A model generated the notes under the pieces. The model did no database searches and was not told the origin of the DNA. It saw only the letters and a list, made by a program, of their open reading frames with translations. Made by a program: the position numbers and the translations under genes. From contig DFIX01000007.1 in assembly GCA_002371495.1 (NCBI GenBank), positions 1-64,000 of the forward strand: DNA of 64,000 nt, read 5' to 3'. This DNA is from Eggerthellaceae bacterium UBA3686 (GTDB taxonomy: Bacteria; Actinomycetota; Coriobacteriia; Coriobacteriales; Eggerthellaceae). Of the stretch, positions 43,114-51,947 are shown piece by piece (the first letter of the stretch is position 1; each line of letters begins with the position of its first letter).

Positions 43114-43445
43114 GCCGATTCTCCTGTATCGAGAGCGATCGCAGTATCCTTGGCTTTCTGGGCATCGGGCATTTTTCTGGCAGCAAGTTCCGCAAGCTCG
43201 CTAAAGCGCGACTTTACGAGCCGCACGCCCGAATCTCCATTATGCGGCATCGCGCAAGCCTTGCAGTTCTTGGTCCCCTTGGCTGTATACGAGAAATGTC
43301 CACCGCATGCTTCGCCGAGCGCATACAGCGGGCAATAGCACAGCAGGCAATTGAAGCGCTCGGTAGGCACGCCTTCGTGGCACGGAAAGTAATCGCACTC
43401 CACATGCTGGAAGAACATGTTCTTGTCTATGCCGTCGGGCACCAT
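43110..43445 (-). CDS. Cysteine-rich small domain protein
   Basis: 111 aa. The first ~75 residues match the cysteine-rich small domain family (PF04071): FFQHVECDYFPCHEG, FNCLLCYCPLYALG, CGGHFSYTAKGTKNCKACAMPH, about nine cysteines that probably bind a metal. The C-terminal 35 residues are charged. Family function is unknown, but it is often found with cobalamin genes. The start at 43445 is chosen for AGGGGGG; the frame runs to 43529 but into a palindrome. It is coupled to the SGNH gene. Confidence 0.8.
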   Translation of the reverse strand: MVPDGIDKNMFFQHVECDYFPCHEGVPTERFNCLLCYCPLYALGEACGGHFSYTAKGTKNCKACAMPHNGDSGVRLVKSRFSELAELAARKMPDAQKAKDTAIALDTGESA

Positions 43446-43522
43446 GTTGACCCCCCTGTAGCGCTCGTTTCGAACGCCACCAATAATAGCAAAACAGCAT
43501 TCGCCCAAGACGTCCAACAATA

Positions 43523-43567
43523 TAGCCATGTCATAACAAGGGACAGTCCCTTGTTATGACATGGCTA
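43523..43567. repeat. Perfect 22-1-22 palindrome (CATAACAAGGGAC)
   Basis: 45 bases with exact 22-base arms around a single A. A second shorter copy is at 43714-43744. Confidence 0.9.
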
Positions 43568-43600
43568 CGGTGCGCGACCGTCTCAGTTCGCCTTCAAGTA

Positions 43601-43703
43601 GCTCAGCCCAGCGGCAGGATGCGTAGCCGCTTGCGCAGCTACTGACTCAAAATACATTAAACGCGAGCAGCTGTAGGCCAAGCGCCCTGCCACTGGGCTG
43701 AGC
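43601..43703. repeat. Inner inverted repeat of a composite element
   Basis: Arms 43601-43618 and 43686-43703 match at 17 of 18 positions (GCTCAGCCCAGCGGCAGG); between them a smaller GTAGC/GCTAC hairpin. It lies between the two CATAACAAGGGAC palindromes and fills the 388-base gap before aspS, which has no gene. Confidence 0.75.
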
Positions 43704-43713
43704 GGACAATCTA

Positions 43714-43744
43714 GTCATAACAAGGGACAGTCCCTTTTTATGAC
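43714..43744. repeat. Second copy of the CATAACAAGGGAC palindrome
   Basis: Arms share the same sequence as the copy at 43523 with one internal mismatch (CAAGGG against AAAGGG). Confidence 0.75.
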
Positions 43745-43773
43745 ATGGCTACTTATCTGGGCAGACGATCAAA

Positions 43774-43803
43774 AGGCCCGTACGGAAAGCATCGTACGGG
43801 CCT
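43774..43803 (-). terminator. Terminator of aspS
   Basis: Perfect 11-bp stem AGGCCCGTACG / CGTACGGGCCT followed by TTTTG on the minus strand. Confidence 0.8.
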
Positions 43804-43832
43804 CTGGATGTAGCATGATATAGATGCTGACG

Positions 43833-45620
43833 CTACAGCGTGCGCAAGCTCACTTCCTTCAGCTGGCGCGCGGTGACCTGCGACGGAGCGCCAGTCATGG
43901 GATCGCTTGCGCTCGACGTCTTGGGGAAGGCGATGACGTCGCGGATCGAATCCTTGCCGGCAAGGAGCATGACCAGGCGGTCGAGGCCCAGCGCGATGCC
44001 ACCATGCGGGGGCGCGCCAAGCTCCAGCGCGTGAATCAGATGGCCGAATTTCTCGTCAATCTGCTCGTCAGTCAGGCCGCAACGACGCAGCACGCGGCGC
44101 TGCAGTTCGGGCTCGTGGATACGAATCGTGCCACCGCCGGCCTCGAAACCATCCATGACCAGGTCGTAGCTGTAGCTACCGCACTCGAGCGGAGCATCTT
44201 CGATCTTGTCGAGGTCCTCTTCGCGAATCATCGTGAAGGGATGGTGCTCGGCAGAGTACTTCTTCTCGTCCTCGTCGTACTTGAACATCGGGAAGTTGAC
44301 GACCCACAGAAGCGCGTGGCCCTCGCGGGGGATGTCGAGCGCATCGGCCATGTGCAGGCGCAGGGCGCTCAACACTGCGTTGGCGATTTCGGCCTTGTCG
44401 GCAGCGAACAGCAGCAGATCGCCCGGCTCAACGCCCATGGCCTCCTTCAGCTTCGCGTACACGTCATCTTCGAAGAACTTGATGATGGGGCTTTTGCCCT
44501 TAAGCTCCTCGTCGGTATCGGTGAAGGCAATCCAGGCCATACCCTTGGCGCCGTTCTCGGCAGCCAGGTCGCCCAGCTTCTCGACTTCGCCGCGGCTCCA
44601 GTTGCCCGCACCCTTGCAATTGATGGCCTTGACCACACCGCCGGCCTCGACGGCCTTGGCGAACACGCCGAAACCGCAACCGCGCACAATCTCGGTCAGG
44701 TTCACGAGCTCCATGCCGAAGCGGATGTCGGGGCGGTCGCAGCCGAAGCGCTCCATGGCTTCGGAATACTGCATGCGCTGCAGCGGGAAGGGATGCTCGA
44801 CACCCACAGCCTCGAGGGTCTCTTTCATGACATCTTCCATCATGTCGATGACGTCATCGCCTTGGACGAACGACATCTCGATGTCGACCTGCGTAAATTC
44901 GGGCTGGCGGTCAGCACGAAGGTCCTCGTCGCGGAAGCAGCGGGCAATCTGGTAATAGCGCTCGACGCCGCCGATCATGAGCATCTGCTTGAACTGCTGC
45001 GGCGACTGAGGCAGGGCGTAGAACTTGCCGGGGTTGGGGCGGCTCGGCACGATGTAGTCGCGCGCGCCCTCGGGCGTAGAGTTTGCCAGAATGGGCGTTT
45101 CGATCTCGAGAAAATCACGCTTGTTGAGCGCCGCGCGCATAGCCGTAACCACCTTATGGCGAAGCTTCAGGTTGGCGAGCATCTCGGGACGGCGGATGTC
45201 GAGGTAGCGCCACTTCATGCGCGTCGTCTCGTCGGTCTCGATGCCGTCTTCGATGCTGAACGGCGGCGTGACCGACTTGTTCAGCGTCTGAATGGAGCTG
45301 GCCAGAACCTCGATTTCGCCGGTGACCATGTTGGGGTTGACGGCCTCGGGACCACGCTCGCGCACTTTGCCCGTAATCATCAGCACGTCTTCGCGGCTGA
45401 AGTGCTCGGCAACCGAGAATTCCTCGGGCGTAACGCAGTCGGGGTCAACGACCACCTGCGTGTAACCCGCGCGATCACGCAGGTCGACGAAAATAAGTCC
45501 ACCATGGTCGCGATTATGCCAAGCCCAGCCCGTAAGCGTGACCTCGCGGCCACAATCTTCCTTGCGCAGCTCGCCACACGTGGCGGTATGCATGCAATAT
45601 TCGTTCGTATAGTCCGTCAT
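43833..45620 (-). CDS. aspS: Aspartyl-tRNA synthetase
   Basis: 595-aa class II aminoacyl-tRNA synthetase. The N-terminal OB fold (VTLTGWAWHNRDHGGLIFVDLRDR) is followed by the class II motif 1-2 region (YRWLDIRRP-like MKWRYLDIRRPEM; QSPQQFKQMLMIGGVERYYQIARCFRDEDLRADRQPEFTQVD). A bacterial GAD insert lies at about 290-410, and motif 3 is GIALGLDRLVMLLAG near the end. It charges tRNA-Asp, and in organisms lacking AsnRS also tRNA-Asn. GGAGTTGGG precedes the ATG. Length is standard for bacterial-type AspRS. Confidence 0.97.
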   Translation of the reverse strand: MTDYTNEYCMHTATCGELRKEDCGREVTLTGWAWHNRDHGGLIFVDLRDRAGYTQVVVDPDCVTPEEFSVAEHFSREDVLMITGKVRERGPEAVNPNMVTGEIEVLASSIQTLNKSVTPPFSIEDGIETDETTRMKWRYLDIRRPEMLANLKLRHKVVTAMRAALNKRDFLEIETPILANSTPEGARDYIVPSRPNPGKFYALPQSPQQFKQMLMIGGVERYYQIARCFRDEDLRADRQPEFTQVDIEMSFVQGDDVIDMMEDVMKETLEAVGVEHPFPLQRMQYSEAMERFGCDRPDIRFGMELVNLTEIVRGCGFGVFAKAVEAGGVVKAINCKGAGNWSRGEVEKLGDLAAENGAKGMAWIAFTDTDEELKGKSPIIKFFEDDVYAKLKEAMGVEPGDLLLFAADKAEIANAVLSALRLHMADALDIPREGHALLWVVNFPMFKYDEDEKKYSAEHHPFTMIREEDLDKIEDAPLECGSYSYDLVMDGFEAGGGTIRIHEPELQRRVLRRCGLTDEQIDEKFGHLIHALELGAPPHGGIALGLDRLVMLLAGKDSIRDVIAFPKTSSASDPMTGAPSQVTARQLKEVSLRTL

Positions 45621-45803
45621 TGGCTTCCCAACTCCTCGTTCTGCGGCATAGGTCCAACCCTCGCCACCGCTTTTCTTCGCAAACTTGGTAATTGTAACTC
45701 ACTGGGCAGGCACAAAGCGCACAAGCTCGCACGGCCCATCTTCATTTCACAGAGGGCGCCGCCATGCGGCAAAATACGCCTGGCGGCCCAACGATTGACG
45801 TAG

Positions 45804-46370
45804 TTAACGGTTGAAGTCCTGCTGGGTGCGTTCGAGGCCATGGTCGAGCAACGAAAGCGTTGCCTGGGCAGCTCGGTCAACGGTATAGGCGAAATCGTCG
45901 GCAGCCTCTTTTTTGGGCGCGCTCAAAACGTAGTCAGCTACGTCCATCCGTCCCGGCGGCCTGCCGATGCCGCAACGCACACGGTACCAATCGCGCGTCC
46001 CCAATTTGTCGCAGATGGAGCGCAGTCCGTTATGGCCCGCATGCCCGCCGCCGAATTTCACGCGCACCGTAGCCGGGTCGATGTCGATCTCGTCGTGAAC
46101 AACAATCAGATGGTCAGGTTCGATACCGTACGCATCGCAAAGCTTCTTGACCGGCCCGCCCGAGGTGTTCATGAAACTCTGGGGCTTGGCCAGCACGACA
46201 TCAATGTCGTGATACGCACCTTTTGCAGTAAGGGCTCCGCATTCGCTTTTCCAATAACGGGCCCGCATTTCGTCTGCGAGGATGTCGACGGTGCGAAAAC
46301 CGGCGTTATGCCTGGTTTCGGCATACTCTTCGCCCGGATTGCCCAGGCCAACTATCAAGAATTGCGTCAC
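45804..46370 (-). CDS. pth: Peptidyl-tRNA hydrolase
   Basis: 188 aa. Motifs are FLIVGLGNPGEEYAETRHNAGF with the catalytic His, FMNTSGGPV, HDEIDID and GGHAGHNGLRSI. It cleaves peptidyl-tRNA dropped during translation. The start is GTG at 46370 with AAAGAGGG upstream. It lies upstream of aspS on the same strand. Confidence 0.96.
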   Translation of the reverse strand: MTQFLIVGLGNPGEEYAETRHNAGFRTVDILADEMRARYWKSECGALTAKGAYHDIDVVLAKPQSFMNTSGGPVKKLCDAYGIEPDHLIVVHDEIDIDPATVRVKFGGGHAGHNGLRSICDKLGTRDWYRVRCGIGRPPGRMDVADYVLSAPKKEAADDFAYTVDRAAQATLSLLDHGLERTQQDFNR

Positions 46371-46537
46371 GTGCTACCCTCTTTCGAACAACTACGGACA
46401 GGCATGATACCAGATGACGCACGTTCGCACACAACTAAGCGACCTTAGATGCACACGTAGCGAAACTGGCAAATGGATTGCCCGACCGCTTTCCTCGCAC
46501 GGCAAAGCCCTGGTAGAACGCGCCCAATCATCCCTCC

Positions 46538-46689
46538 GCCCGTGGTCGGGCCTGGTGCGGCGCGGGTTCCGCTCGACGCGTCGTCGTCGCGAACTAACTT
46601 TTCCGCCAAGAGCAGGCGGAAAAGTGGATTTCGCTCCTCCTTTGGCTTGACCTCGCTTCACCCACACCGCACCAGGCCCGACCACGGGC
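46538..46689. repeat. Composite inverted repeat (23-bp arms with inner hairpin)
   Basis: Exact 23-base arms 46538-46560 and 46667-46689 (GCCCGTGGTCGGGCCTGGTG core) enclose a second perfect 11-bp hairpin, 46597-46607 with 46615-46625 (ACTTTTCCGCC). It occupies the middle of the 447-base gap between pth and the ABC exporter, which holds no gene. Confidence 0.85.
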
Positions 46690-46817
46690 TGCAATCTCTC
46701 GATCACTTGCCATGCCTCTCGATACGCAAAGAAAGGCAGGCGGGCCCAGTTCGGTGCAACTCGAACCTAAACATGTGATAATACCAGGTACCGATACTTG
46801 TTTACGAAAGAGGACAT

Positions 46818-49199
46818 ATGGCGGCACCAATTGCGAGTCACGGCCCAGGTGCGCGGTACCTGACCGAGGAAGAAAAGGCCAACGCGCCTAAAGTGACCAA
46901 GGCCCTGCTCGTGCGCATCTTGTCGTACCTCAAGCCGTATTGGCTTCAGTTCCTAGGCGTATTCGTGGCAATCGTCTTCGCGGCTATAGTCGGTTTGTTC
47001 CCCTCGATCATCACGGGACGCATCGTCGATGAGGCGCTCGTGGGCGAGGACCTGTCGTTCTTGGTGCAACTGCTGCTCATCGCATTGGCTGCCATGGTGG
47101 TAAGCCAGCTCATCGGCGTCATCGAGAACTACATCAACGCCTGGATCTCGCAGCGCATCATCTTCGACATGCGCAACCAAATGTACCAACACCTGCAACA
47201 TATGCCCCACTCGTTCTTCACCACCGAAAAACAAGGCGACATCATCACGCGCATGGACACCGACATATCGGGGGTCAGCTCGGTCGTCAGCGGCACGTTG
47301 TCGAAAGTCGTCAGCAACGTGGCCACCATAATCACCACCCTCGTAGCGCTCTTCACCATGAGCTGGAAGCTGGCGCTCGTCGGTTTAGCCGTTCTGCCGC
47401 TGCTCATAGCGCCAACGCGCAGCGCCGGCAAACAACGCCTGAAATACGCCACCCAGACACAGGCCAAAACAGACGAAATGAACCAAGCGATCAACGAAAC
47501 GCTTTCAGCGAGCGGGTCTTTGCTGGTCAAGATGTTCACGCGCGAAGACACAGAGTTCGCAAAGTTTCGACGCATTAACGAAGAAGTGACCAACCTCAGT
47601 ATGAAAGAAACCCGTTCGGGGTCGATGTTCAGCGTTGCTATGGGCATGTTCACGCAGCTCGGACCCCTACTCATTTACTTCGCTGGCGGCCTGCTGATCA
47701 TCCAGAAATACGACCCGGCCCTCACCGTCGGCACGGTCACCGCCATGGTCGCGCTCGTCAACCGCCTATATCGTCCAGTCGAATCGCTCTTGAACCTGCA
47801 GGTTACGTTTACGCGCTCGCTCGCCCTGTTCGTGCGAATTTTCGACTACCTCGACCGCGAGAACACGATCGTGTCGCCCGATAACGGTGCGCGACCCGAC
47901 GTCGAGCGCGAGCCCATTCGTTACGAACAAGTTGCATTCGGATACGAACCAGACCGTTTGGTGCTTACCGATGTGAGCTTCGAGGTTCCAGGTGGCAAGA
48001 TGTATGCCATCGTAGGACCGAGCGGTTCCGGTAAATCGACGGTCGTCAACCTGATACCGCGCCTTTACGACGTCAACGCCGGGTCGGTCACAATCGCAGG
48101 CGTTGACGTACGCGATTTTGACCTGCCGTACCTACGTCAGCAGATCGGCGTAGTTACCCAGGAAGCCTACTTGTTCAACGGCACAATCCGCGAGAACTTG
48201 CTGTATGCACGCGAGGACGCGACAGACGAAGATCTCGTAGCAGCTTGCACAGCAGCCAACATCCACGATTACATCGCTTCGCAACCCGAAAGGTACGATG
48301 CCCAAGTGGGCAATCGGGGGCTGAAGCTCTCGGGCGGTGAAAAGCAGCGCCTGTCGCTTGCACGCGTAATCCTGAAAGACCCGAAGATTCTGATACTCGA
48401 CGAGGCGACAAGCGCGCTGGACTCCATTTCGGAGCGTTCGATCCAGCAGGCCCTCGAGCAGCTCATGGTCGGCCGTACGAGCATCGTCATCGCGCACCGT
48501 CTTTCCACGATCCTCAAAGCCGACTGCATCCTGGTCGTAAAAGACGGGCACATCGCCGAACAGGGGACTCATGACGAGCTGCTCGCGCGCAACGGCGTAT
48601 ACAAAGAGCTCTTCGACACCCAATTCGACCTGGTGCTCGAGCAGAACGCAAGCGGCACAGGCGGCTCAGCGGCAGCGGCCAGCTCAACCGCGACCCTCGA
48701 CGTACAGACGCTCGGCATCGGTTATGACGTAAGACGACTTACCGGCGCCGATATAACAGACGTGTTCCAGTTGGCAAAGGGAAATCGCAAGTTCTACCGA
48801 GCCATCGGGGTGCGTCCCTCGCGCTCGAAGCTGACCGAGATGATCAGCGATGTCCCCGAGGGAGTCAAGGAAGAAGACAAGCATTTCGTCGGATTCTATG
48901 ACGACGAGGGCGATCTGGTGGCTGTCCTTGACCTGATAACAGGTTATCCGAAGGACGATAACGCATTCATCGGTTGGTTCATGGTCGACGCCGCCCAACA
49001 ACGGCAGGGTATCGGCTCTCAGATATTCGCCGACGTGCGCGCCTCGATGCAGGCGCAGGGCTTCAGCCGACTGGAAGTCGCCTGCCCCGAAGCCAGCCAA
49101 AGCGGCATGAGCTTCTGGGCCGAACAGGGCTTCGAAACCACAGGGCACCGATTCAACAACGGCGATTACGACGTCGTGCACCTAGAGCGTAGCATCTAG
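46818..49199 (+). CDS. ABC exporter (membrane plus ATPase) fused to a GNAT acetyltransferase
   Basis: 793 aa. A type-1 exporter membrane domain covers about residues 30-340. The ATPase domain (about 365-600) has Walker A GPSGSGKST, signature LSGGEKQR, Walker B ILILDEATSALD and the H-loop IVIAHRLST. A GNAT acetyltransferase domain follows at about 635-793 (FIGWFMVDAAQQRQGIGSQIFADVRA holds the acetyl-CoA motif R/Q-x-x-G-x-G/A). The ATPase and GNAT domains are joined by a Ser/Ala-rich linker at about 612-625. Exporters normally end after the ATPase, so the fusion is unusual. AAAGAGG precedes the ATG. Substrate unknown; a peptide or lipid is usual for this type. Confidence 0.9.
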   Translation: MAAPIASHGPGARYLTEEEKANAPKVTKALLVRILSYLKPYWLQFLGVFVAIVFAAIVGLFPSIITGRIVDEALVGEDLSFLVQLLLIALAAMVVSQLIGVIENYINAWISQRIIFDMRNQMYQHLQHMPHSFFTTEKQGDIITRMDTDISGVSSVVSGTLSKVVSNVATIITTLVALFTMSWKLALVGLAVLPLLIAPTRSAGKQRLKYATQTQAKTDEMNQAINETLSASGSLLVKMFTREDTEFAKFRRINEEVTNLSMKETRSGSMFSVAMGMFTQLGPLLIYFAGGLLIIQKYDPALTVGTVTAMVALVNRLYRPVESLLNLQVTFTRSLALFVRIFDYLDRENTIVSPDNGARPDVEREPIRYEQVAFGYEPDRLVLTDVSFEVPGGKMYAIVGPSGSGKSTVVNLIPRLYDVNAGSVTIAGVDVRDFDLPYLRQQIGVVTQEAYLFNGTIRENLLYAREDATDEDLVAACTAANIHDYIASQPERYDAQVGNRGLKLSGGEKQRLSLARVILKDPKILILDEATSALDSISERSIQQALEQLMVGRTSIVIAHRLSTILKADCILVVKDGHIAEQGTHDELLARNGVYKELFDTQFDLVLEQNASGTGGSAAAASSTATLDVQTLGIGYDVRRLTGADITDVFQLAKGNRKFYRAIGVRPSRSKLTEMISDVPEGVKEEDKHFVGFYDDEGDLVAVLDLITGYPKDDNAFIGWFMVDAAQQRQGIGSQIFADVRASMQAQGFSRLEVACPEASQSGMSFWAEQGFETTGHRFNNGDYDVVHLERSI

Positions 49200-49274
49200 G
49201 AACCGCAGCGGCTCTGCGCTACACTTTGGGAATTCGAATACTGCAACCGGCAGAGCGGCAGACAGGAGATGCTC

Positions 49275-50492
49275 ATGAACGACTTTACCTATTACTCCCC
49301 TACGAAATTCGTCTTCGGCCGCGGAGTTACCGACGAAGTCGGCGCCCAAATGGCCTCGCTTGGGTTCGGCAAAGTCCTGCTGGTGTATGGAAAAGGCTCG
49401 GTTGTGCGCAATGGCACCCTCGACCGTGTAAGAACGTCTCTTGACGAAGCGGGCATCGCTTATGTCGAAGCGGGCGACGTGCGGCCGAACCCCGAGGTCA
49501 ATTGGGTGCGCAACGCCATCGGGACCGCACGTGCCGCAAACGTGACGGGCGTGCTCGCCGTCGGCGGCGGCTCGGCGATCGACGCCTCGAAAGCCGTAGC
49601 TTTCGGCGCGTCCTACGAGGGCGACGTCTGGGATTTCTTTACCAAGAAGCTGCCGATAACGCAGGCTTTGCCCATTGCCGTCGTGCTGACCATCCCTGCC
49701 GCCGGATCAGAAGGATCCGCGTCATGCGTTATTAGCAACGACGCGGAAAACCGCAAGCTCGGTGTTTCGGGCGATGTATTCCGGCCAAAACTCGCCATCA
49801 TGGATCCAGAGCTCACCTTCACGCTGCCTGCATTCCAAACGGCCGCCGGCGTCACCGACATGATCGCTCATGTTTGCGAGCGATTCTTCAGCGGCGTCGG
49901 GGCCGTACCCGTAACCGACAACATCGCCTGCGGCATAATCCGCGCGCTCATCGACGCCGCTCCGCAAGCCATCGAGCAGCCCGACGACTACGATGCTCGC
50001 GCGACAATCATGTGGTCGGGAATGCTGGCCCATAACGATTTAGCGGGCTGCGGACGCAGCCTAAACCCCATTGCGCGTGCTGGTGGCTGGGAAAGCCACG
50101 GGCTCGAGCACGAGCTCTCGGCACATCGGCCCGAAATCACGCACGGCGCCGGCCTCGCCGTAATCATGCCGGCCTGGATGCGTCATGTTTGGCGCACCAA
50201 CCCAGAGCGATTCCTCGATTTCGGAGCAGACGTGTTTGGCATCGAGCCTGTCGAAGAGGAATTCTGCCCACGCGACGAAGCGGTCGAAGATGCGGTAACG
50301 GCGATCATCGACGAACTGCAGGCGTTTTTCGTGCAGCTCGGGATGCCCAGGACGCTCGGCGATTTCGGTCTTACGTCCGATGACGTAGAACCAATGGTGC
50401 AGACACTTCGCGAGAACAAAGGCGATCCGTTCGGGGCCTTCCAGAAGCTGACCATGGACGACGCCCGCGCCATTTACCTGAGCGCATTCTAA
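49275..50492 (+). CDS. Iron-containing alcohol dehydrogenase
   Basis: 405 aa, butanol-dehydrogenase-like group III enzyme. The opening FTYYSPTKFVFGRGVTDEVG is typical. The cofactor motif is VLAVGGGSAIDASKAVAFGA. Metal ligands are in the GVTDMIAHVCERFF and WESHGLEHELSAHRPEITHGAGLAVIMPAWM segments. It reduces aldehydes or oxidises alcohols with NAD(P)H. The start at 49275 is preferred over 49269 because CAGGAG then has a normal six-base spacing. Genes on both sides are unrelated. Confidence 0.93.
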   Translation: MNDFTYYSPTKFVFGRGVTDEVGAQMASLGFGKVLLVYGKGSVVRNGTLDRVRTSLDEAGIAYVEAGDVRPNPEVNWVRNAIGTARAANVTGVLAVGGGSAIDASKAVAFGASYEGDVWDFFTKKLPITQALPIAVVLTIPAAGSEGSASCVISNDAENRKLGVSGDVFRPKLAIMDPELTFTLPAFQTAAGVTDMIAHVCERFFSGVGAVPVTDNIACGIIRALIDAAPQAIEQPDDYDARATIMWSGMLAHNDLAGCGRSLNPIARAGGWESHGLEHELSAHRPEITHGAGLAVIMPAWMRHVWRTNPERFLDFGADVFGIEPVEEEFCPRDEAVEDAVTAIIDELQAFFVQLGMPRTLGDFGLTSDDVEPMVQTLRENKGDPFGAFQKLTMDDARAIYLSAF

Positions 50493-50562
50493 TTGCGCCC
50501 ACAATAGCCTGTAAGGACCAAACGGAAGCCTCCATCGCCCTCCAGCCATCACCCATCCCACC

Positions 50563-50760
50563 GCGAATGCGCAGGTAGGGGCGCGCATTCGCTTGGCTTC
50601 GGCTAACATTGGAATATATGAGAGTGGTGCTCCTTTGTGCGTGCCGAGCCGCGAAACCCCCGATGGCAGCGCGCATCGGCTTGGCTTCGCCTAATCTATG
50701 TATATAACAGGAAGTGTGGCTGCAGAATCGCCGATGTCACGCCGCCATCGGGGGTTTCGC
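50563..50760. repeat. Composite repeat region in the gap before prs
   Basis: It contains a perfect ten-base hairpin (50563-50572 with 50583-50592, GCGAATGCGC) and a perfect 17-base inverted repeat (50651-50667 with 50744-50760, GCGAAACCCCCGATGGC). It also has two direct repeats of about 40 bases (50581-50621 and 50669-50709) that share a GCGCGCAT-CGCTTGGCTTCG core. No gene is present in 50493-50845. Confidence 0.75.
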
Positions 50761-50845
50761 TGCCGCCCTTTCTTGGCAGCAGCGACCGTATCGGCTATAG
50801 AGGCGCCTCCCAATGTGGCGAAGGTGTGGCGCCGTGCTGCGTGCG

Positions 50846-51811
50846 CTATTCGAACAGTTTGGCAACCGATCCGTTCGAGTAAACGCACTGGATAGTCTTG
50901 GCAACAAGCGGAGCGATCGAAAGCACCTTGATCTTGCCGTTCTGGCGCTCGGGCGGAACGGGGACTGCATCGGTTACGACGACTTCCTCGATGTTGGAGT
51001 TCTCGATGCGCTCGAATGCAGGGCCGCTGAACAAGCCATGTGTAGCGCACACGTACACCTTTTCGGCGCCGCGGGCCAGCAATGTATCAGCTGCGGCGCA
51101 TAGCGTTCCGCCGGTGTCGATCATGTCGTCGTTGATGATGCAGATCTTGCCCGTCACATCGCCGATCAGAGCCGTAATCTCGGACTGGTTGTGGCGGGGA
51201 CGATCTTTGTGCATGATGGCGATGTCACTGTCGAGCAGCGTCTGGAACTTCTTCGCCGCCTTGGCGCGCCCGACGTCAGGCGATACGACGCAGAGCTTTT
51301 CGGGGTCGAAGCCCATGTTCTTGTAATAGTCGACGAACAGCGGCATGGCAGTCATATGGTTAACCGGCACGTCGAAGAAACCCTGGATGGCGTCCTGATG
51401 CAAATCGATTGCGATAACGCGGTCGACGCCCGCCGCCGAGATGAGGTCGGCGACTAAACGTGCGGTAATGGGCTCGCGCGGTGCAGCCTTGCGCTCCTGG
51501 CGCGCGTAACCATAATGCGAAATGACCGCGCAAATCGATCGCGCAGAAGCGCGCTTGGCAGCATCAGCCATGATCAACAGCTCCATCAAGGCGTCGTTCA
51601 CATCGTAGCCCGAACCAGCGCACACGGATTGCACAAGGAAGACGTCAGCACCACGAACGCTCTCGATATAGCGGGCGTAGATTTCGCCGTTCGCGAACTT
51701 CTCGAGCTTGACGTTGCCGAGCGGCTGCCCCAGCTCGCTGGCTATCCCATCGGCCAACGAGGGGTTTACCGACCCCGCAAATACCGCCATCGTCTTCTGC
51801 ATCTCCGTCAT
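50846..51811 (-). CDS. prs: Ribose-phosphate pyrophosphokinase
   Basis: 321-aa PRPP synthase (class I). The opening MAVFAGSVNPSLADGIASELGQPLG is typical, followed by the ATP loop and RQERKAAPREPITARLVADL, then the PRPP-binding signature IINDDMIDTGGTLCAAA near residue 220. It makes PRPP from ribose-5-phosphate and ATP. It lies 136 bases downstream of glmU, an arrangement shared by many Gram-positive bacteria. Start at 51811 after AAGGAG. Confidence 0.97.
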   Translation of the reverse strand: MTEMQKTMAVFAGSVNPSLADGIASELGQPLGNVKLEKFANGEIYARYIESVRGADVFLVQSVCAGSGYDVNDALMELLIMADAAKRASARSICAVISHYGYARQERKAAPREPITARLVADLISAAGVDRVIAIDLHQDAIQGFFDVPVNHMTAMPLFVDYYKNMGFDPEKLCVVSPDVGRAKAAKKFQTLLDSDIAIMHKDRPRHNQSEITALIGDVTGKICIINDDMIDTGGTLCAAADTLLARGAEKVYVCATHGLFSGPAFERIENSNIEEVVVTDAVPVPPERQNGKIKVLSIAPLVAKTIQCVYSNGSVAKLFE

Positions 51812-51947
51812 AAAAAGCTCCTTGCATCGCAAAAATCCCTCAAGCGTATTAAACCATGTATGAAGGCGCCGACGCAGAAGAACAACGGTGTTCACAGAAG
51901 ATTCCGCAGCTCATTTGCTAAGTTTGACAGTCGTATATGAACGCTGG

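Noticed and set aside
43601..43703. Possible cobalamin riboswitch (GCCACTG-like string near a Cys-rich gene)
   Set aside because: The conserved B12-box and the rest of the riboswitch core are absent; the sequence is explained by nested inverted repeats.
43824..45803. 659-aa open frame opposite aspS
   Set aside because: Antisense shadow of a clear aspartyl-tRNA synthetase in high-GC DNA; no ribosome site and no family-like sequence.
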